Origin: CAVQEK01 sp963711495
GTDB lineage: Bacteria > Bacteroidota > Bacteroidia > Cytophagales > Cyclobacteriaceae
Assembly (NCBI GenBank): GCA_963711495.1
Contig: CAVQEK010000004.1
Span: 2,780,503-2,844,502 of the forward strand
Reading direction: 5' to 3'
DNA length: 64,000 nt
Shown here: positions 58,261 to 64,000 of the stretch, piece after piece
Position numbering within the stretch: position 1 is the stretch's first letter
How the letters are laid out: each line of letters opens with the position of its first letter
Translations under genes and position numbers: made by a program
Notes under the pieces: model-generated
The model's database searches: none
What the model was told of the DNA's origin: nothing
The model's input: the letters and a program-made list of their open reading frames with translations, nothing else

Positions 58261-58500
58261 TACAATATTTGGGATTTACAATTACTCGGACGCCAAAAAT
58301 TTAAAACTTAAAAAACTTTTGTCTTTATAAATGGTATTATTTCATTCTTATGATTGCATTTCACAAGCATCAGTTTATGTCCAATTTAATGGTTAAACAC
58401 AATCAACGTAATAAAACCCTCATTTTCATATTTTTAATTTGTTGGAGGTGTTTCAAATTTGTATCATCGATATTTTTTTTATATAACTAACACTTCATTT

Positions 58501-59007
58501 ATGAAACGGACAATTTTAATTATCACTTTTGTAACTATTTACACGGGCATTCAGGCGCAGGCAGAATTGCCGAATGTAATTAAGCTTAATCCTATCGCAC
58601 TTGCTTTCGGGAATTTCAATTTAAGTTATCAACGGGCTTTTTCCGATGCATCAGCAATTCAGATTGGCGCAAACTACTGGTATAAGATACTTGGGGTAGA
58701 AGTGAGCGGCATTGGCGTGAGAGCAGGATACCAGTTTTTTGTTACAAACAAAACAAAAGCTGCTCCGGATGGATTGTATATTGGCCCGCAAATATCATTC
58801 AACAATCTGACTGATAAAGAAACAAAAGAAAGTGTCAATGCTTTTGGCGTTGGGGCTTTGATCGGATATCAATGGTTGTGGAAAAGCGGTGTAACATTAG
58901 ATCTTGGTGCGGGACCTATTTATCAATTTGCTTCAGAATCTTCTACCGAATCAGATTTTAGTGGTTTTTTGCCAAATATTACCATCGCAATTGGTTACAA
59001 TTTTTAA
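58501..59007 (+). CDS. Outer-membrane beta-barrel protein, DUF3575-like
   Basis: A 168-residue protein with signal peptide KRTILIITFVTIYTGIQAQA and alternating amphipathic strands (LAFGNFNLSYQRAFSDASAI, VRAGYQFFV, GAGPIYQFAS) ending in the aromatic terminus IAIGYNF, as in small eight-strand outer-membrane proteins. The motif VIKLNPIALAFGNFNLSYQR resembles DUF3575. The start is ATG 58501. An upstream TTG at 58459 has a GGAGGTG before it but would bury the signal peptide. A terminator follows. Confidence 0.75.
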   Translation: MKRTILIITFVTIYTGIQAQAELPNVIKLNPIALAFGNFNLSYQRAFSDASAIQIGANYWYKILGVEVSGIGVRAGYQFFVTNKTKAAPDGLYIGPQISFNNLTDKETKESVNAFGVGALIGYQWLWKSGVTLDLGAGPIYQFASESSTESDFSGFLPNITIAIGYNF

Positions 59008-59032
59008 GAAAACTCAACTTAAGCATATTCGG

Positions 59033-59060
59033 GACCGCAAGTTTTGTGGTCTTTTTTTTT
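59033..59060 (+). terminator. Terminator after the beta-barrel gene
   Basis: GACCGCAA (59033-59040) pairs with TTGTGGTC (59044-59051) with one G-T wobble over a 3-base loop, followed by nine T residues. Confidence 0.8.
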
Positions 59061-59080
59061 ATATGATGAAGTAAATCTCA

Positions 59081-59230
59081 CTATTTGTGATATTTAATGC
59101 ACTGGTGAGAGTATTTCGGACACGCCTCTTTTTCAATACAATATTCTATTGAATAGGTAATATGGGTGGCTGAAATTTTGCGGATATCCTTATTTTTACA
59201 GGAAAATAATTGTGGCATTGTGTCAAACAT
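59081..59230 (-). CDS. Possible small Cys-containing protein or gene remnant
   Basis: A 49-codon minus-strand frame from ATG 59230 reads FDTMPQLFSCKNKDIRKISA, THITYSIEYCIEKEACPKYS and HQCIKYHK. The frame is open a further 15 codons upstream with protein-like composition (LLSFGFGQKEWNDL) but no good start. Four cysteines with CxxxxxC-like spacing suggest a real small protein or the end of a lost gene. The rest of the 59061-59588 spacer shows nothing. Confidence 0.3.
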   Translation of the reverse strand: MFDTMPQLFSCKNKDIRKISATHITYSIEYCIEKEACPKYSHQCIKYHK

Positions 59231-59588
59231 CAAATCATTCCATTCTTTTTGACCAAAACCGAACGAAAGTAAGTGTTATGAATGCATCCTTGAAAGCTGG
59301 CCCGGTCAACGTAAATGTACTTCAGTTTAAATATTTTGAATTATAGATGGTTCGATAATTGGGTAGGCTTACAATTGATTATAAATTTTGGTTTTAATGA
59401 TGGGTGATAGTTCATCCAATTTGCCCGAAAATCTTTGAAGTCCTTTTATGGTACCCGGGTCTTTCAATAAGAAAATTCTAACAATAGAAACAAGAATTGC
59501 AATGAGTACCAATAGCTAAGGTATCACCCCAACCACCTGCGTGATCACGCCGACACTGTCAGAAAATTAAAGATCCGGTTAATCTACA

Positions 59589-60758
59589 TCAGGTCTTAAG
59601 TTCGAAAGCTGTTTTTTGGGCGGTTAAGGCCAGTTCCGTGGCCAGAAAGCAATGGGCCTGGGTCATGGCTGTTTCTGTTCGGTTTACTACATCACTGACC
59701 AGTTGTTCACCATAGGGCATATGCACGTTGGCGCAATTGTAATATTTTGTTTCCTTCTGGTCGACCAGAAACAGGTGATTATCTCCCGGTCTACCGGCAA
59801 TATCAATGTACTTTCGCAATTCAATGTAACCTTCGGTTCCCAATATGAATGTTCGGCCGTCTCCCCAGGTGCCCAGGCCGTCAGGCGTGAACCAGTCGAT
59901 GCGAATGTAACCTGTAGCGTGGTCGCTACGCATGTTTATATCACCAAAATCCCGGTATCTGGGATATTTTGACGTATTAAAATTCCCGATTTGTGCCAAA
60001 CTGACTTCGGCCTGTTTGGAGTTGGTATAATAAAGAAACTGGTCGCATTGGTGAGAGCCAATGTCGCATAATATGCCGCCCGCTTTATCCGGATCAAAAA
60101 ACCAGTCGGGGCGGCTTTCAGGATGCATGCTGTGCGGACCGAGTCCGATGGTCTGGACAACTTTACCAATAGCCCCGGCCTGAACCAGCTCACCGGCTTT
60201 GACAGAGGCTGGATTTCTCAGCCGTTCACTGTACATGATGGAGTAAATGCGCTTGGTTTCTTTTTGTACTTTTTTCACCTCCCTGAATTGATCGAAAGTA
60301 ACAATACCGGGTTTATCGGACATAAAATCCTTACCGGATTTCATTACGCGAATGCCGAGTGGCGCCCGGTCGACCGGTATGGAAGCACTGGCCACCAATT
60401 GAATAGAGTGGTCATCCAGGATCTCCTCTTCACTTTTGGCGACCTTTACATTGGGATAGTGTTTCGTGAAACCCTGCAATAAATCGGGCTCCCTGGCGTA
60501 CACGGCCACCATTTCTCCGCCACCGTTTAGCAGCGCATCTACCATGCCGTAAATATGACCATGATTGATGCCAATGACAGAGAACCTGATGGTTTCTTTG
60601 GATTTCGAGCGATTTTCCGGTTTTACAATAATTTCTTTAAGCCGGGAAGTATAATGAAGATCCCGGCTAAATATATCGTTGGGCAACATGGTATTGGCTG
60701 CAATTCCGGTTGCCGAGGCCAACGAGAGCCTTAAAAAGTTTCGTCGGTTAGATTCCAT
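59589..60758 (-). CDS. Gfo/Idh/MocA-family oxidoreductase with Tat-type leader
   Basis: A 389-residue NAD(P)-dependent dehydrogenase-like protein. The leader NRRNFLRLSLASATGIAAN has a twin-arginine start, so export folded across the inner membrane is likely. The Rossmann part begins IRFSVIGINHGHIYGMVDAL (variant of the GxGxxG site). The family EKP-like motif appears as SDKPGIVTF, and the C-terminal domain has GILCDIGSHQCDQFLYY with the usual catalytic GxHxxD arrangement. Substrate unknown; sugars or cyclitols are usual. The start is ATG 60758. Flanking spacers are non-coding. Confidence 0.82.
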   Translation of the reverse strand: MESNRRNFLRLSLASATGIAANTMLPNDIFSRDLHYTSRLKEIIVKPENRSKSKETIRFSVIGINHGHIYGMVDALLNGGGEMVAVYAREPDLLQGFTKHYPNVKVAKSEEEILDDHSIQLVASASIPVDRAPLGIRVMKSGKDFMSDKPGIVTFDQFREVKKVQKETKRIYSIMYSERLRNPASVKAGELVQAGAIGKVVQTIGLGPHSMHPESRPDWFFDPDKAGGILCDIGSHQCDQFLYYTNSKQAEVSLAQIGNFNTSKYPRYRDFGDINMRSDHATGYIRIDWFTPDGLGTWGDGRTFILGTEGYIELRKYIDIAGRPGDNHLFLVDQKETKYYNCANVHMPYGEQLVSDVVNRTETAMTQAHCFLATELALTAQKTAFELKT

Positions 60759-60764
60759 AAGCAA

Positions 60765-61309
60765 TTTATTAAGTTGTTAGAAAGATATAAAACTTACCAG
60801 AGAATTTAAGGAAATTAAGAAAGATTGGATGATGTCGCATTACCATATGGATTTTTCTTGATTTTCCAATCGGTATCATTCAATATAAAATCACATTAAT
60901 GGCTATCATCCGGAGCGTCATAACAGGTTTTAACCCGAATTTATCCATAGACGACGCAATGATATTTCTATGTTGTTACGGATCAGGTGCGCTCACAGAT
61001 TTTAGCACGGAAGTAACGTAAAATATGGGTGAGTACTAAAATCCGGGAAAGTGCCTGAAGTGCGATAAATCAGGACTTGTAGTGGATTTCTATTGAGAAT
61101 TTTGGGTTCAATAAGTTCTTCACTTTTTTATCATTTCCCGGGAAAGGAAGTCAGGTAAAATCGGTCATCAGCCTAAGCCTACATTTAGTCTAAAATTTTT
61201 TTATCATACTGTACCCCTATATTTTCCGGATTAAAAATTATATTGGCAATAACTGATCATTTCACAAATGGCCAAATCGAATCGATAATGCGTAGTATTA
61301 AAGAACAAT
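60765..61309. other. Spacer between divergent oxidoreductase and permease genes
   Basis: About 545 bases between two divergently transcribed genes, so it should contain both promoters. I found no clear TAnnTTTG box with correct spacing and no coding frame. Confidence 0.4.
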
Positions 61310-62644
61310 ATGACCAAGAATAATGAACTTAAAAGGACGTTAGGGCCATTGATGCTTTGGGGGCTTGGCGTGGGGTATGTGATCTCCGGAATGTATTTCG
61401 GTTGGAACCTGGGATTGGCAGAAGGCGGAACATACGGACTTGCCATCGCTACGGTATTTATCATCATCATGTACATCACCTTCACTTTTAGCTATACCGA
61501 AATGGCGTGTGCGATACCGAGAGCAGGCGGTGCTTTTGATTATGCCGACCGTGGTTTAGGCAAGCATTTGGGTTTTATTGGCGGCATGGCTCAAAACATT
61601 GAATTTATTTTTGCGCCACCTGCCATTGCCGCGGCCATCGGTTCCTATTTCAATCTTTTCTTTCCCCGGTTTGATGTGATCACCATTGCCATTTTTGCCT
61701 ATGTCATCTTTACTGTTTTAAACATTTCTGGAGTGAAGGCTGCAGCATCGTTTGAACTGTTCATTACCATTCTTGCTGTGGTAGAACTGCTCATTTTTGC
61801 CGGGGTATGTTTACCGGAATTTCACCTAAAAAACCTTGCCATCAATGCCTATCCCAGAGGATTCGAGGGGGCTTTTGCCGCCATACCTTTTGCGATTTGG
61901 TTTTTTCTGGCGATCGAAGGAGTGGCCAATGTGGCAGAAGAAACAGTAAATCCCCAGCGTAATGTCCTGATCGGATTTGGTTCGGCGATCGCTACGCTGG
62001 TAATTCTGTGTATTTTAACATTTCTGGCTGCCGTAGGCGTAAATGGCTGGGAAACCATTGTTTATCCGGCCGGGAGCAATGTCCCCAGCGATTCTCCACT
62101 TCCTCTGGCTTTGGAGCATATTGTGGGTGGTAGCAATGTGTTGTACCACTTGCTCATAACCATAGGTCTGCTGGGACTGATTGCTTCATTTCATGGTATT
62201 ATTTTGGCGGCTGGCCGAACCACCTTTGAATTTGGTCGTGTGGGTTATATTCCAAAAGCATTTGGCAAAGTACACCACAAGACGAAAACACCCGCCAATG
62301 CGCTGGTTGTAAATATGATTATTGGTATCATTGCCATATTAACCGGAAAGACCGGGGAGATCATCACCATTGCCTGTTTTGGAGCTTTGAGTTTGTATGT
62401 CATTTCGATGATCGCCTTTTTCGCATTGAGGAAAAAGGAACCCGATTTGGAAAGACCGTTTAAAGTACCGATGTATCCGGTATTTCCGGCCGTGGCTTTA
62501 TTGATTGCCACATTTTCACTGGTAGCCATGTCGGTATACAATTGGGGATTGGCATTGATTTATGGGGCGATGATGTTGGTTTCATACCTCTGGTTTAATT
62601 TTTTTGTCCTTAAACGACTGAAGAAATCTCCGGCTAAAACTTAA
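61310..62644 (+). CDS. APC-superfamily permease, ethanolamine-permease type
   Basis: A 444-residue inner-membrane transporter with about 12 helices. The APC first-helix motif is replaced by the form seen in ethanolamine permeases: GPLMLWGLGVGYVISGMYFG then WNLGLAEGGTYGLAIATVFI. Also visible are the AIPRAGGAFDYADRGLGKHL loop, the IEGVANVAEETVNPQRNVLI motif and FEFGRVGYIPKAFGKVH. It should bring in ethanolamine or a related amine. The glutamine-synthetase-like gene starts three bases after its stop, so they form an operon. Confidence 0.85.
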   Translation: MTKNNELKRTLGPLMLWGLGVGYVISGMYFGWNLGLAEGGTYGLAIATVFIIIMYITFTFSYTEMACAIPRAGGAFDYADRGLGKHLGFIGGMAQNIEFIFAPPAIAAAIGSYFNLFFPRFDVITIAIFAYVIFTVLNISGVKAAASFELFITILAVVELLIFAGVCLPEFHLKNLAINAYPRGFEGAFAAIPFAIWFFLAIEGVANVAEETVNPQRNVLIGFGSAIATLVILCILTFLAAVGVNGWETIVYPAGSNVPSDSPLPLALEHIVGGSNVLYHLLITIGLLGLIASFHGIILAAGRTTFEFGRVGYIPKAFGKVHHKTKTPANALVVNMIIGIIAILTGKTGEIITIACFGALSLYVISMIAFFALRKKEPDLERPFKVPMYPVFPAVALLIATFSLVAMSVYNWGLALIYGAMMLVSYLWFNFFVLKRLKKSPAKT

Positions 62645-62647
62645 AAT

Positions 62648-64000
62648 ATGCAAATTGAAGAAATCATTTCGGCCATAGAAAACAGCCATCAAACCAAGGT
62701 GAAAGTTGCCGTTTGCGATATAGATGGCATTCTCCGTGGTAAGATCATGCACAAGGATAAATTTCTGGCGGCGGCCAAATCCGGTTTTGGTTTTTGTGAT
62801 GTGGTGTTTGGCTGGGATGCTGCCGATGCTGCCTATGATAATGTGGAAGTCACTGGCTGGCATACCGGTTATCCCGATGCTCCTGCACGGATCGATTTGC
62901 AGACATTCAGGACCATTCCCTGGGACCAGGACATGCCATTTTTTCTGGCAGATTTTAGCAAAACCGAAGGAGAGGATCTTGCGGCATGCCCAAGGAGTCT
63001 ATTGAAACGCGTTATCCAGCAATGTACGGAACTGGGTTTTACCCCATATTTTTCACAGGAGTTTGAATGGTTCAATTTTGAAGAAGAACCCCATCAACTC
63101 AACGATCATAATCATCAAAATCCCAGGCCGATGACTCCTGGAATGTTTGGTTATTCCATATTGCGCTCGTCCCAAAAAAGCAATTATTTCAATGCAATTT
63201 TTGATTTGCTGGAGAAATTTGGAGTGCCGTTGGAGGGATTGCATACTGAAACCGGTCCCGGTGTGTATGAAGCTGCGATTCAGTATGCGGAGATTTTGGA
63301 ATCTGCCGACAGGGCTGTTTTATTTAAAACCGGGGTCAAGGAAATTGCCTATCGACATGGCGTGATGGCGAGTTTTATGGCCAAATGGCGCGCAGACCTG
63401 CCCGGGTGCAGCGGACATGTACATCAAAGCTTGTGGGATAATGCCCGAAAAAGAAATCTGTTTTATGATGGCCATGATGAAAACAACATGAGTAACTTGA
63501 TGAAAAGTTACGTGGCCGGTCAACTTAAATGCATGCCGGAGATCTTACCCATGTTTGCGCCAACCGTCAATAGTTACAAACGACTGGTCGAAGGCGCCTG
63601 GGCCCCAACCACCCTGACTTGGGCCGTGGACAATCGCACTACGGCATTACGAGCGTTGACCTACAGCGAGAAATCAGCGAGACTGGAGACCAGGGTGGTG
63701 GGTTCCGATGTCAATCCCTATCTGGCTATGGCGGCTTGCCTGGCGTCCGGATTGTATGGTATCATCAACAAACTTGAATTGGATATTCCAAAAACAATTG
63801 GCAACGGTTACCGCGATGAAAAAAACGGGATTTTACCAGCCAGCCTGAAAGAGGCTACGGATAAAATGAAAGATTCCAAAATAGCGGCGGCATTGTTTGG
63901 GAAGGATTTTGTGAACCATTTTACCAAAACCAGGGAATGGGAATGGCGCCAGTTTTCACGCCAGGTTACAGATTGGGAGATCAAAAGATATTTCGAAATT
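62648..64000 (+). CDS. Glutamine-synthetase-family ligase, 3' end outside the window
   Basis: 451 codons from ATG 62648 remain open to the window edge. The beta-grasp N-terminus has KVAVCDIDGILRGKIMHKDK. The ATP-grasp-like GS core has PYFSQEFEWF, EGLHTETGPGVYEAAIQYA (the ExE/GPGQYE-type metal site), SGHVHQSLWD, NSYKRLVEGAWAPTTLTWAV, DNRTTALR and ARLETRVVGSDVNPYLAMAA. This is the gamma-glutamyl-amine-ligase (PuuA/GlnA4-like) branch rather than GlnA, judged from its pairing with an amine permease and the altered substrate loops. It may join glutamate to ethanolamine or a polyamine. The last residues are missing. Confidence 0.85.
   Translation, partial: MQIEEIISAIENSHQTKVKVAVCDIDGILRGKIMHKDKFLAAAKSGFGFCDVVFGWDAADAAYDNVEVTGWHTGYPDAPARIDLQTFRTIPWDQDMPFFLADFSKTEGEDLAACPRSLLKRVIQQCTELGFTPYFSQEFEWFNFEEEPHQLNDHNHQNPRPMTPGMFGYSILRSSQKSNYFNAIFDLLEKFGVPLEGLHTETGPGVYEAAIQYAEILESADRAVLFKTGVKEIAYRHGVMASFMAKWRADLPGCSGHVHQSLWDNARKRNLFYDGHDENNMSNLMKSYVAGQLKCMPEILPMFAPTVNSYKRLVEGAWAPTTLTWAVDNRTTALRALTYSEKSARLETRVVGSDVNPYLAMAACLASGLYGIINKLELDIPKTIGNGYRDEKNGILPASLKEATDKMKDSKIAAALFGKDFVNHFTKTREWEWRQFSRQVTDWEIKRYFEI

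Noticed and set aside
58442..58461. GGAGGTG followed by TTG as the start of the beta-barrel gene
   Set aside because: It would put 14 residues before the signal peptide; ATG 58501 gives a standard signal peptide. The SD-like match is probably chance.

Overview
The window reads as a chromosome segment of a member of the Bacteroidota, most like the Saprospiria-type lineages. The evidence is a 287-residue primary sigma factor without region 1.1, an almost complete lack of Shine-Dalgarno sequences, a TTG-N19-TAnnTTTG promoter before rpsO, a BshB1 bacillithiol deacetylase, a lone LptF/LptG-type permease with a large insert, and giant secreted DUF6443/RHS proteins. No species can be named from the sequence alone.

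Layout. (1) 1-22.6 kb is an intact housekeeping region: the 3' end of parE, parC, a TPR lipoprotein, thrS-infC-rpmI-rplT, tRNA-Met, a START-like protein, an LptF/LptG permease, rpsO-pnp, the primary sigma factor, trxB, bshB1, a glycosyltransferase with pdxH on the other strand, a YqgE-family protein, a DUF349 protein and tRNA-Thr. infC appears to start at an AUU codon behind a strong Shine-Dalgarno sequence. (2) 22.6-34.9 kb, starting at tRNA-Thr, is a decayed accessory island. It holds a broken KilA-N gene, a broken peptidoglycan-binding/M15 peptidase gene, an IS256-interrupted SLATT (DUF4231) gene and a frameshifted, truncated type I restriction hsdR. Among these wrecks lies one fully open two-gene operon: a TIR protein with three candidate modules, overlapping by 8 bases a 1292-residue nSTAND NTPase with a membrane segment, WD40 repeats and TPRs. 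This is the best candidate for an under-described conflict or defence system here.

(3) 34.9-52 kb holds very large secreted proteins. The first (34.9-45.4 kb) is shattered by more than ten frame changes over its first 8 kb, then stays open through the end of its RHS core and an AT-rich C-terminal tip. Two small AT-rich genes follow, then a second YD/RHS protein (1200 aa) and a coiled-coil/beta-barrel outer-membrane protein. Base composition switches abruptly several times, which suggests module exchange. (4) 52-58.3 kb has an intact IS21-family element with matching ends and a 5-bp target duplication. It sits in codons 3-4 of a secreted-protein gene whose paralogue lies just downstream and shares a 139-bp identical tract. 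(5) 58.3-64 kb returns to metabolic genes: an outer-membrane beta-barrel protein, a Gfo/Idh/MocA oxidoreductase, and an ethanolamine-type permease followed by a glutamine-synthetase-like ligase that runs off the end, possibly an amine uptake and gamma-glutamylation unit.
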